Assembly (NCBI GenBank): GCA_022778785.1
Contig: JALFSO010000106.1
Coordinates: 1 to 60,240 of the forward strand
DNA: 60,240 bases
DNA from: Dysosmobacter sp.
Lineage (GTDB): Bacteria; Bacillota; Clostridia; Oscillospirales; Oscillospiraceae
Direction: 5' to 3'
The notes beneath the pieces are model-generated. The model saw nothing but the letters and a program-made list of their open reading frames with translations, ran no database searches and was not told the DNA's origin. The first letter of the stretch is position 1, and each line of letters begins with the position of its first letter. Positions 44,874 through 52,137 of the stretch are shown here, piece by piece. A program made the translations under genes and the position numbers.

Positions 44874-45554
44874 TCAGGGATCCCTGGGATCCGGATCGCC
44901 CTCCAGTGTGACGAAATACTGATAGTAGGGGATCAGGAAGTCGAAGCCGGTGAGGAGCCGGTCCACGATGGCCCGGCTGAACAGCTCCTCTGTCAGCGGT
45001 TCTTCATGGCCGATGGAAAAGTTCTTCTTCAGATACCAGGGCTCCAGCAGCTGGGAGGGAGCGGCGCTCCGGGGACGCTTGTACTCCTGGCCGTCCAGGA
45101 CGAACTCCGTCTGGCGTTCCAGCTTCCGGGTCAGCTTTTCCATGGGTGCGGGGTCCCGGTCGATCCTGGCCCGGAGCTTGGCCATGGTCAGCGGACGGGC
45201 CATGTAATAGCCCATGCCGTAGGACCAGTTCTCCGGCCCCAGCTCGAACCAGAAGCAGGGCGCGGCAGTCCACTGTTCGTGGGGCTGCTCCACGCTGAGC
45301 CAGAGGTGGTCCTTGTAGGGTCCCCGGCCGAAGAGCCGCCGGGCGTCCCGGTAGATGCGGGAGACCTTGCCGATCAGGCCGCAGTCCGGCAGCTTCCCTG
45401 CGATGTGGTCGTAGACCTCGTCCCCCAGTTCCCGCATGGGGGTGTAAAAATGGTCCAGATACTCCTGCTTGTGGGCCTCGAACCAGGGCTTCTCGTTGTT
45501 GAAGCGGATGCCCCACATGAAGTCCACGGTGGTGTCGTCAAATCCCTGAAACAT
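44874..45554 (-). CDS. DUF2461 family protein
   Basis: 226 residues. Matches the DUF2461 pattern: FDDTTVDFMWGIRFNNEKPWFEAHKQEY, SRIYRDARRLFGRGPYKDHLWL and the tail region WYLKKNFSIGHEEPL. Function unknown in the family. ATG 45554 is preceded by GGAGAGGGAGACCC. It follows rluA by about 100 bp on the same strand and may be read through from the lspA-rluA unit. Confidence 0.88.
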   Translation of the reverse strand: MFQGFDDTTVDFMWGIRFNNEKPWFEAHKQEYLDHFYTPMRELGDEVYDHIAGKLPDCGLIGKVSRIYRDARRLFGRGPYKDHLWLSVEQPHEQWTAAPCFWFELGPENWSYGMGYYMARPLTMAKLRARIDRDPAPMEKLTRKLERQTEFVLDGQEYKRPRSAAPSQLLEPWYLKKNFSIGHEEPLTEELFSRAIVDRLLTGFDFLIPYYQYFVTLEGDPDPRDP

Positions 45555-45656
45555 GGGTCTCCCTCTCCTTCTGATCGCTTATGGCCTGTCTGAGCGGCCT
45601 GTCGGATCGTCCGGACCGACACGGCGGAGCCGCAGACCGCCGGTCTCCGCCGGACA

Positions 45657-46574
45657 TCACATCCTCGCCTCCAGCTTCCGCAGCTGCTCCCGGAACTCCT
45701 CCGGCAGCGGACAGGACAGCTCCACCATCTCCCCGGTGCGGGGATGGACGAACCGCAGTCCCACGGCGTGGAGGCACTGTCCCTGGAGCCCCGGCACCGG
45801 CTTTTTCGCGCCGTATACCGTGTCCCCCAGGATGGGGTGGCCCAGATAGGCCATATGCACCCGGATCTGGTGGGTGCGGCCCGTCTCCAGACGGCACTCC
45901 ACATAGGTGAAGCCGGGATACCGGGCCAGAACGGTCCAGTGGGTGACGGCGGGACGGCCATTGGCCACCACCGCCATCTTCTTCCGGTCCACGGGATGCC
46001 GTCCGATGGGGGCGTCCACGGTGCCGCTGTCCTCCCGGAGGTTTCCCGTGACGACGCACTGGTACGTCCGGGCCAGGGTGTGGTCCTGGAGTTGGGCCGC
46101 CAGCTTCTGATGGGCGAAGTCGTTTTTCGCCGCGATGATCAGGCCGGAGGTGTCCCGGTCGATGCGGTGGACGATGCCGGGGCGCAGGGCGCCCCCCACG
46201 CCGGAGAGGCTGTCCCCGCAGTGGTAGAGCAGGGCGTTCACCAGCGTGCCGTCGGGATGGCCCGGCGCAGGGTGGACCACCAGTCCCTTGGGCTTGTTCA
46301 CCACAATGACGTCCCCGTCCTCGTAGACGATGTCCAGGGGGATGTCCTGGGGCGCCGCGTCCAGGGGGACGGGGTCCGGCAGGGAGACCTCCACCGTCTC
46401 GTCGCCGGTGAGCCGGAAGTTCTTCGCCAGGGGCTTCCCGGCGCAGAGGACGCTCCCCTCCTCCAGCAGGCGTGCGGCGGCGGAGCGGGTCGTGTCCGGC
46501 AGGACGGACGCCAGCCAGGCGTCGATCCGCTTCCCCGCGTCGTCCTTATTCGGTTGGAGCGTCAATGTCTCCAT
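45657..46574 (-). CDS. RluA-family pseudouridine synthase (RluD-like)
   Basis: 305 residues. N-terminal S4-like domain (KRIDAWLASVLPDTTRSAAARLLEEGSV) and catalytic domain with VVNKPKGLVVHPAPGH and HRIDRDTSGLI (catalytic aspartate). Converts specific uridines in 23S rRNA or tRNA to pseudouridine. It overlaps lspA by 29 bases, a common lspA-rluD arrangement in Firmicutes. Confidence 0.94.
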   Translation of the reverse strand: METLTLQPNKDDAGKRIDAWLASVLPDTTRSAAARLLEEGSVLCAGKPLAKNFRLTGDETVEVSLPDPVPLDAAPQDIPLDIVYEDGDVIVVNKPKGLVVHPAPGHPDGTLVNALLYHCGDSLSGVGGALRPGIVHRIDRDTSGLIIAAKNDFAHQKLAAQLQDHTLARTYQCVVTGNLREDSGTVDAPIGRHPVDRKKMAVVANGRPAVTHWTVLARYPGFTYVECRLETGRTHQIRVHMAYLGHPILGDTVYGAKKPVPGLQGQCLHAVGLRFVHPRTGEMVELSCPLPEEFREQLRKLEARM

Positions 46575-47046
46575 GCTGTCCGCCCTTTTTGTCGTATTTT
46601 TCGTAGAACCAAAGATAGTATGCCGCCCCCATGAAGGCGCCGCACACCACGCAGATATCCGCCACGTTGAATACAGGATAGCTCATGAACTGGAAGTTGA
46701 ACATATCCACCACGTAGCCCAGCCGTAGCCGGTCGATAATGTTGCCCAGGCCGCCGGAGATGATCAGGGCACAGGCCAGTACGCCCAGGGGATGGCGGAC
46801 GATGCGGCGCGCCAGCACAAAGGCCACCGCCGCCACAATGACGGCGGTGACGCCCACCAGAAGCCACCGCATTCCGGAGAAGCTGGACCAGGCGGCGCCG
46901 TAGTTGTGGACCCGCAGCAGCTCCACGAAGCCCGGCAGCAGCGGGCAGGACTCCCCCAGCGCCAGATGGGTGACGGTCCAGTATTTTACCCACTGATCCG
47001 CAGCCAGCAAAACGGCGGCCAGGATCAGGGAAACAGCATACAGCAT
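46546..47046 (-). CDS. lspA: lipoprotein signal peptidase II
   Basis: 166 residues, four membrane helices. Cleaves signal peptides of diacylglyceryl-modified prolipoproteins such as the two ABC lipoproteins in this window. Catalytic aspartates in GNIIDRL and FNVADIC; N-terminal AADQWVKYW. ATG 47046 with GAGGAGAACAAAC upstream; a longer frame to 47109 is unsupported. The C-terminal tail is charged (YEKYDKKGGQHGD). Confidence 0.95.
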   Translation of the reverse strand: MLYAVSLILAAVLLAADQWVKYWTVTHLALGESCPLLPGFVELLRVHNYGAAWSSFSGMRWLLVGVTAVIVAAVAFVLARRIVRHPLGVLACALIISGGLGNIIDRLRLGYVVDMFNFQFMSYPVFNVADICVVCGAFMGAAYYLWFYEKYDKKGGQHGDIDAPTE

Positions 47047-47127
47047 GTTTGTTCTCCTCCCGGTGGATGATTTGTGAAACAGTCTACACGCTTTTTGGGG
47101 GAAACGCAAGCCGGACCGGCGGAAAAC

Positions 47128-47547
47128 TCAGAACTTCAGCAAATTCAGTCCGATCTCCTCACTGAACTGCCGGTCCACCTGGCCGTCGATGACGGTGACG
47201 ATCATCTCGCAGGTGGCGCTGATGACCGCCCGGTTCAGATGGCCGCCGAAGACCTGTCCCTGGGCGTTGCCAGCGCTCATGTGGAGATGGGTGTAGAACT
47301 TGCCGTCCATGGTGTCGATGGTTCCGGTGAGGGACACGATCTCATAGGGGCCCTGGAAGCGGTTGGAGCCGTAGACCTTGGTCTCCGTGTTGAACACGCC
47401 CACGGTGAAGTCGTTGACGGCGCCCAGCGCCTGGACAGAGGCCAGGCGGATCTGCTCCCGCTCCGCCAGGACCTTCACCTGCTTCACGATGTCCTCGCCC
47501 CGGTCCATCCGGACCACGATGTTGTTGCCGAACCGTTTGTACTCCAT
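47128..47547 (-). CDS. PPC/DUF296 domain protein
   Basis: 139 residues, a stand-alone PPC (plants and prokaryotes conserved) domain, which forms trimers with a metal site. HLHMSAGNAQGQVFGGHL is the conserved block. In plants it is fused to AT-hooks; the bacterial role is unknown, sometimes called DNA-binding. ATG 47547 with AGGAGG upstream. It lies 39 bp after lrgB, so it is probably in the lrgAB operon. Confidence 0.92.
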   Translation of the reverse strand: MEYKRFGNNIVVRMDRGEDIVKQVKVLAEREQIRLASVQALGAVNDFTVGVFNTETKVYGSNRFQGPYEIVSLTGTIDTMDGKFYTHLHMSAGNAQGQVFGGHLNRAVISATCEMIVTVIDGQVDRQFSEEIGLNLLKF

Positions 47548-47586
47548 AAAAATACCTCCTGATATAAATATAGGCTCTATAAGCTC

Positions 47587-48267
47587 TTACACGATGAACA
47601 GGGCCACCACGGCGGTGAGCAGGCCGCACAGGCCCATGGCCAGACCGCTCATGGCGCCCTGAGTCTCTCCCAGCTCCAGCGCCTTGGCGGTGCCGATGGC
47701 GTGGCTGCACGCCCCCAGGCCCAGGCCCACGGCCAGCGGCTCCTTCACCCGGAACAGCCGGATCAGCAGCGGTGCCGTCAGGTTCCCCAGAATGCCGGTG
47801 AAGATCACCGCCGCCACGGCGATGGAGACGATGCCGCCGTGGCCCCCCGCCACGGCGGTGGCGATGGGGGTGGTGACAGACTTGGGCAGCAGAGACATGG
47901 TCATCTCATGGTCCAGGCCGAACAGGCGGCACATCAGCAGGATGCTGCCCATGGACACCAGCGTACCCGCCAGACAGCCCGCCGCCACCGGCAGCCAGTA
48001 CTTCTTCAGCAGGTCGATCTTGGAGTAAATGGTCACCGCCAGGCAGGCCGTGGCCGGGGCCAGGAACAGGGTGATGATGCTGCCGCCCTGGTTGTAGTCC
48101 TCGTAGGAGATGCCGGTGAGCTTCAGCACCGCCACGATCAGCAGTCCGGCGATGAGCAGGCTGTTGCATACCACAAGGCCGGTCTTTTTCTGGATCTTCA
48201 CGCCGATCCAGTAGGCGATGATGGACAGGCCCGCGCCGAAATAGACAGAACCGGTCAGTGCGCTCAT
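47587..48267 (-). CDS. lrgB: LrgB/CidB family membrane protein
   Basis: 226 residues, about seven membrane helices. Partner of LrgA; such pairs are linked to murein hydrolase control, programmed lysis and, in some bacteria, pyruvate or glycolate transport. Conserved LLPKSVTTPIATAVAGGHGG and GLGACSHAIGTAKALELGE. ATG overlaps the lrgA stop (ATGA), with AAGGAGG upstream. Confidence 0.94.
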   Translation of the reverse strand: MSALTGSVYFGAGLSIIAYWIGVKIQKKTGLVVCNSLLIAGLLIVAVLKLTGISYEDYNQGGSIITLFLAPATACLAVTIYSKIDLLKKYWLPVAAGCLAGTLVSMGSILLMCRLFGLDHEMTMSLLPKSVTTPIATAVAGGHGGIVSIAVAAVIFTGILGNLTAPLLIRLFRVKEPLAVGLGLGACSHAIGTAKALELGETQGAMSGLAMGLCGLLTAVVALFIV

Positions 48268-48629
48268 CGGGACGCCTCCTTTTTCTTCATCAGGGCCATC
48301 ACCAGACGAACCGTCCAGACGGTGGCGCCGTAGGTCAGGAACAGCGACACCACGCAGATGGTGAGAAAGGGCACGATATTGGCCCAGATGACGCCTGCGT
48401 AGTTCATGATGCTCACCACGGAGGGCACGAAGAAAAAGGGCAGATTACCCAGGAGAAAGTCGGATTTCTCCCGGATATGATCCACCCGCAGCACCCGCGC
48501 CAGCAGCAGGATCAGCAGCAGCACCAGCCCGATGACGCTGGCGGGAAATGAGACGGGCAGCACCTGCTCAATGCACTGGCTCGCCCAGCAGATGCCGAAA
48601 ATAATACCGATCTGTCCCAGAATTTTCAA
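48264..48629 (-). CDS. lrgA: CidA/LrgA family membrane protein
   Basis: About 121 residues, four membrane helices, holin-like. Family blocks: VLPVSFPASVIGLVLLLILLL and FLLGNLPFFFVPSVVSIMNY. The likely start is TTG 48629 with GGTGGAGG five bases upstream; a GTG at 48641 is in frame but sits against the ribosome site. Promoter TTGACA-17-TAAAAT at 48747-48775. Confidence 0.9.
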   Translation of the reverse strand: MKILGQIGIIFGICWASQCIEQVLPVSFPASVIGLVLLLILLLARVLRVDHIREKSDFLLGNLPFFFVPSVVSIMNYAGVIWANIVPFLTICVVSLFLTYGATVWTVRLVMALMKKKEASR

Positions 48630-48746
48630 GAAAACCTCCACCTTTCTATGTCTGCGGTGCCGGGAACAGTCCCCCGTTTTCCCCGTGCCGCGGGGCGGGA
48701 CGGCACCGCCGGAAAGCCGCTTGGCGCGGCCGGATCAGCAGACATT

Positions 48747-48775
48747 ATTTTAAGGACCCGCAGGGTGGATGTCAA
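48747..48775 (-). promoter_or_regulatory. promoter of lrgAB-ppc
   Basis: Minus strand perfect -35 TTGACA (48770-48775), 17-bp spacer, -10 TAAAAT (48747-48752). It gives a leader of about 110 nt that is GC-rich and can fold (GGTGCCG / CGGCACC arms between 48656 and 48700). The rest of the 48630-49035 gap holds no gene I can support. Confidence 0.7.
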
Positions 48776-48935
48776 ACAAAAAGGACGGGCAGCGCCCAAA
48801 AACACCGGATTTCGTCGAAAGCGCCAAGGACGGCCCGGGAATTTCCAGGCTTCTTGTCTCTTTCCCGCCCGACTCTGCCGGGGAGAGAAAACGGCGCGTC
48901 CCGGAAAATTTCATCAAAATTTCACGTTTTGCCGC

Positions 48936-48965
48936 TTGCGCTTTCTTCCAACACCGTGTTATACT
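48936..48965 (+). promoter_or_regulatory. promoter of the phospholipase C-like gene
   Basis: TTGCGC (48936-48941), 18-bp spacer ending TGT, TATACT (48960-48965). Confidence 0.6.
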
Positions 48966-49035
48966 GACCGCAGTTTTGAATTTGCATGCACAGTCCGGGC
49001 ATACAGGTTCTGCAATTCTCCCCTGGAGGTGCGCC

Positions 49036-49584
49036 TTGCAAAAAAGAAGTCACAAGCTGCTGGCCCAGACGCTGCTGGACCGCCGGGACGGCTTCCGGAA
49101 GAAGCGGTATGAATTGGCCTTCCTGTTCGGCTCCTTTCAGCCGGACTGCAATCCCCTCTCCTATCTGAAGGGTTCCCTTCGGGCGCAGAAGTTCATGGGC
49201 CACAATTTCTCCAACTCCCATCCGTATATCGAACGGCACATTGCCGGGCTCCAGCGCAGCACCCATTGGACCATGTGGCAGTACTATACGTTAGGGAAGC
49301 TGACCCACTATCTGGCGGACGCCTTCACCTTCCCCCATAATGAGACCTACACGGACTCCCTGCTGGAGCACCGCCGCTATGAGGACGATCTGCGCCTCCA
49401 GTTCGCCCGGTATCTGGCCAACTGTGCGCCTTTCCGCGCCCGCAGTGAAAAGGATGTGGCCGACGCCATCCACCAGCTCCACCAGCAGTATCTGGCCGCC
49501 CGGTCCGACCTGCGGCGGGACATCCGCTTCATCCTGGCAGCCAATGAGCTGCTGATGAGCTCTGTGCTACCCCAGGCCGCATAA
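49036..49584 (+). CDS. zinc-dependent phospholipase C-like protein
   Basis: 182 residues with a TTG start at 49036 that has GGAGGT five bases upstream; frames running further upstream have no support and begin before the promoter. Histidine/aspartate ligands of the Zn phospholipase C/P1 nuclease fold are visible: GSFQPDCNPL, HNFSNSHPYIERHI and GKLTHYLADAFTFPHNE. No signal peptide is seen, unlike secreted PLC toxins, so it is probably an intracellular member of unknown substrate. Confidence 0.85.
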   Translation: MQKRSHKLLAQTLLDRRDGFRKKRYELAFLFGSFQPDCNPLSYLKGSLRAQKFMGHNFSNSHPYIERHIAGLQRSTHWTMWQYYTLGKLTHYLADAFTFPHNETYTDSLLEHRRYEDDLRLQFARYLANCAPFRARSEKDVADAIHQLHQQYLAARSDLRRDIRFILAANELLMSSVLPQAA

Positions 49585-49677
49585 GCGCCCCATTCTTTGT
49601 CAAAGCGCCCAATATTTTTGCGTTGTTCCCCATATCATTTGTCTGTATTGACAATTTTCTTTTCCATTTACGTGTGT

Positions 49678-49683
49678 TATGCT
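49678..49683 (+). promoter_or_regulatory. extended -10 of the aromatic operon
   Basis: TGT-TATGCT about 35 bp before the leader peptide start. A perfect TTGACA at 49648-49653 is 24 bp upstream, too far for a normal spacer. Transcription would start near 49690. Confidence 0.5.
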
Positions 49684-49717
49684 TTAAACATCTAAAGAAT
49701 CAAGGAGACCCTGTACC

Positions 49718-49816
49718 ATGATGACGCTGTCTCGCGCTGCCGAATACCGCTACTTTAGCTTTACCTACTTTACGGGTAAGGCTTATTTCGGTTTGGCTGA
49801 AAGCGCGAACGCTTGA
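49718..49816 (+). CDS. aromatic leader peptide (Tyr/Phe attenuation)
   Basis: 32 codons: MMTLSRAAEYRYFSFTYF then TGKAYFGLAESANA. Eight of 32 residues are aromatic (4 Tyr, 4 Phe), six of them in the nine-codon block 10-18. AAGGAG lies ten bases before the ATG. There is no Trp. The next gene is DAHP synthase, the first step of the Phe/Tyr pathway. The layout is that of pheA/trp leader peptides: ribosome stalling at scarce Tyr-tRNA or Phe-tRNA would let the operon be read. Confidence 0.88.
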   Translation: MMTLSRAAEYRYFSFTYFTGKAYFGLAESANA

Positions 49817-49890
49817 ATGCAGGAGTTGTCAGAGTTCCCCCAGTGCGCATGACGACCCGCAGCCGAACCGGCTGCGGGTCTTTTCTGTTT
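49739..49890 (+). promoter_or_regulatory. ribosome-mediated transcription attenuator of the aro operon
   Basis: Region 1 is 49739-49749 and region 2 is CGGTTTGGCTG (49789-49799, leader codons 24-28). Region 3 is CAGCCGAACCG (49860-49870). The terminator is GACCCGCAGCC (49854-49864) with GGCTGCGGGTC (49870-49880), then TTTTCTGTTT. Regions 2 and 3 pair over 11 bp with one G-U and would destroy the terminator. Regions 1 and 2 can pair over nine bases with two bulges. A further hairpin (GCTTTACC 49758-49765 with GGTAAGGC 49775-49782) lies over the Tyr/Phe codons as a possible pause site. A ribosome stalled at codons 10-18 covers region 1 and favours 2:3, giving read-through. Confidence 0.82.
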
Positions 49891-49943
49891 CACCAACCAA
49901 AAACAAAACAAAAACCGTTAAAAAATTTTAGGAGGAAGCAATC

Positions 49944-50957
49944 ATGATCGTCATTCTGAAACAAAACCCCAACCGCGACCAACTGGACAGTCTCATCTCC
50001 TGGCTCCAGGACAAGGGCATCTCCATCCACACCAGCATCGGCGAGGCCCACACCATTCTGGGCCTGGTGGGCGACACCTCCAAGCTGGACATCGACCTGA
50101 TCTCCGCGCTGGACATCGTGGAGGACGTGAAGCGGGTCCAGGAGCCCTATAAGAACGCCAACCGGAAGTTCCACCCCGAGGACACCATCATCCACGTGGG
50201 CAACACCCAGGTGGGCGGCGGCAATCTGACCCTCATGGCCGGTCCCTGCTCCGTGGAGAGCGAGGAGCAGGTGGTGGCCATCGCCAAGGCCGTGAAGGCC
50301 AGCGGCGCTACCATGCTCCGGGGCGGTGCCTTCAAGCCCCGCACCTCCCCCTACTCCTTCCAGGGCCTGGGCGAGACCGGTCTGAAATATCTGGAGATCG
50401 CCAAGGAGGAGACCGGCCTGCCCATCGTCACCGAGCTGATGGATCTGAGCCAGCTGCCTCTGTTCAAGAACGTGGACATCATCCAAATCGGCGCTCGGAA
50501 CATGCAGAACTTCGATCTGCTGAAGGCCGTGGGCCGGCAGGAGAAGCCCGTCATGATCAAGCGGGGCATGTCCGCCACCTACGAGGAGTGGCTCATGAGC
50601 GCCGAGTACGTCATGGCCGGCGGCAACCAGAACGTCATCCTGTGTGAGCGGGGCATCCGCACCTTTGAGAGCTACACCCGGAACACCCTGGATCTGGCGG
50701 CCATCCCCGTGCTGCGGAAGCTGACCCATCTGCCCATTATCATCGATCCCAGCCACGCCACCGGCAAGAACTGGCTGGTGGAGCCCCTGGCCCTGGGCGC
50801 CGTGGCCACCGGCTGCGACGGCCTGCAGATCGAGGTCCACAACGACCCCGCCCACGCCCGCTGCGATGGCCCCCAGTCCCTGCGGCCGGAGACCTTCGAC
50901 CAGGTGGCGAAGAAGCTGCTGAAGCTCCACGAGATGATGAAGACGCTGGAGGATTGA
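49944..50957 (+). CDS. aroF: 3-deoxy-7-phosphoheptulonate (DAHP) synthase, type I-beta
   Basis: 337 residues. Condenses phosphoenolpyruvate and erythrose 4-phosphate, the entry to the shikimate pathway. The N-terminal 70 residues (MIVILKQNPNRDQLDSLISW) are a ferredoxin-like regulatory domain as in Thermotoga-type enzymes that are inhibited by Tyr/Phe. The TIM barrel shows AGPCSVESEEQ, LRGGAFKPRTSPYSFQGLG, KRGMSATYEEW, and the metal-site DPSHATGKNW. GGAGGAAGCAATC precedes ATG 49944. First structural gene behind the Tyr/Phe attenuator. Confidence 0.97.
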   Translation: MIVILKQNPNRDQLDSLISWLQDKGISIHTSIGEAHTILGLVGDTSKLDIDLISALDIVEDVKRVQEPYKNANRKFHPEDTIIHVGNTQVGGGNLTLMAGPCSVESEEQVVAIAKAVKASGATMLRGGAFKPRTSPYSFQGLGETGLKYLEIAKEETGLPIVTELMDLSQLPLFKNVDIIQIGARNMQNFDLLKAVGRQEKPVMIKRGMSATYEEWLMSAEYVMAGGNQNVILCERGIRTFESYTRNTLDLAAIPVLRKLTHLPIIIDPSHATGKNWLVEPLALGAVATGCDGLQIEVHNDPAHARCDGPQSLRPETFDQVAKKLLKLHEMMKTLED

Positions 50958-50961
50958 TTGT

Positions 50962-51798
50962 ATGAATGTTGGTATTGTGGGTCTGGGCCTCATCGGAGGC
51001 TCCATGGCCAAAAGCATCAAAGCCCGCACCGGCCACACAGTGTACGGCATCGCCCGCAGCGAGGAGACCCTGATGATGGCCCGGATGTGCGGCGCCATCG
51101 ACGGAGCGCTGACAGACGAGACGCTGCCCCAGTGTGACCTGATCCTGGTGGCCATCCGGCCCCAGGCTGCCATCGACTGGGTGAGAGACCACGCGGACAG
51201 GATCGCCAAGTCCGCCATCCTGGTGGATCTGTGCGGCGTGAAGCGCACCGTGGTGGCAGCCATCTCCCCCATCGCCGAGGCGCACGGCTTCGCCTATATC
51301 GGCGGCCATCCCATGGCCGGCAAGGAGCGGGGCGGCTTCACCTCCGCCACAGAGGATCTGTACGTAGGCGCCTCTATGATCCTGACCCCTGACAAGCGGA
51401 CGGACATGCAGCAGCTGGATATCCTGAAGGCTTTCTTTTTGGATGTAGGCTTCGCGGGGCTGACCTTCTCCACCCCGGAGGAGCACGACCGCATCATCGC
51501 CTACACCTCCCAGCTGGCCCATATCGTCTCCAGCGCCTACATCAAGTCCCCCGAGGCCCAGCGCCGCCGGGGCTTCTCCGCCGGCAGCTTCCGGGATATG
51601 ACCCGGGTAGCCCGTCTGGACGAGGACATGTGGACCGAGCTGTTCCTGGACGACGCGGACTATCTGACGGAGGAGCTGGATATCCTGATCCAGCACCTTC
51701 AGGAGTACGCCGCCGTGCTGAAGGACCGGGACGCCCAGAAGCTCCACGACCTGCTGAAGGACGGCCGGGAGAAGAAGGCGTCGGCAGGCGGTCACTGA
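50962..51798 (+). CDS. tyrA: prephenate dehydrogenase
   Basis: 278 residues. NAD-dependent oxidative decarboxylation of prephenate to 4-hydroxyphenylpyruvate, the tyrosine branch. Rossmann start GIVGLGLIGGSMAKSI; catalytic histidine region IGGHPMAGKERGGF and TSQLAHIVSSAYIKSP. The start is four bases after the aroF stop and its ribosome site lies in the aroF end. No ACT domain at the C-terminus. It is followed by the hairpin array. Confidence 0.95.
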   Translation: MNVGIVGLGLIGGSMAKSIKARTGHTVYGIARSEETLMMARMCGAIDGALTDETLPQCDLILVAIRPQAAIDWVRDHADRIAKSAILVDLCGVKRTVVAAISPIAEAHGFAYIGGHPMAGKERGGFTSATEDLYVGASMILTPDKRTDMQQLDILKAFFLDVGFAGLTFSTPEEHDRIIAYTSQLAHIVSSAYIKSPEAQRRRGFSAGSFRDMTRVARLDEDMWTELFLDDADYLTEELDILIQHLQEYAAVLKDRDAQKLHDLLKDGREKKASAGGH

Positions 51799-51804
51799 CG
51801 CAGG

Positions 51805-52080
51805 CCTCAAGGGGGAGCAGGCTCCCCCTTGAGGAACCCCCACCACCAGTGACGTCGGTCACTGGTGTGTGCGCCCAATGGCGCACGAGTCAAGGTATTT
51901 TTCCGACGTACACGCCGCCGGAAAAATGATTCCGGCAGATTGCTCCGCCCCTTGGGCGGAGCAACCGGGAACCTACGGTTCCCTGGCCCCTCCCTTTGTT
52001 CTTTCGCCGGAGGCGAAAGAATTGGGTGGGAACCGCTGGTTCCCACCCAACCCTTTTCCCGGGTCGGCGGCTGCGGGAAA
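51805..52080. repeat. array of nine consecutive hairpins between tyrA and aroB
   Basis: Nine inverted repeats in 276 bp, each with its own sequence, mostly perfect: 14 bp (51805-51834), 10 bp (51844-51867), 7 bp (51869-51886), 9 bp (51897-51927), 11 bp (51940-51964), 7 bp (51967-51983), 10 bp (51999-52021), 13 bp (52022-52050), 7 bp (52055-52080). Loops are mostly 2-4 nt; the fourth and ninth hairpins have 13- and 12-nt loops. No ribosome-linked ORF. An alternative stem CCGGAA/TTCCGG (51918-51935) competes with the fourth. It is probably a structured RNA or DNA element inserted within the operon. Confidence 0.8.
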
Positions 52081-52137
52081 CGCCGCAATTCTCTGACCTA
52101 TTCCCATCTATTCATTCATATATAAGGATGTACCGTT

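Noticed and set aside
49648-49653. TTGACA as the -35 of the aromatic operon
   Set aside because: It is 24 bp from the only convincing -10 (TATGCT at 49678-49683). With a 16-18 bp spacer no -10-like hexamer is found, so an extended -10 promoter is more likely.
49585-49943. T-box riboswitch before aroF
   Set aside because: No T-box sequence or long specifier stem is present, and the leader peptide with alternative stems explains the region.
51865-52125. Small ORFs of 75-90 codons within the hairpin array
   Set aside because: They have no ribosome site, exist in several frames and both strands, and are by-products of the inverted repeats.
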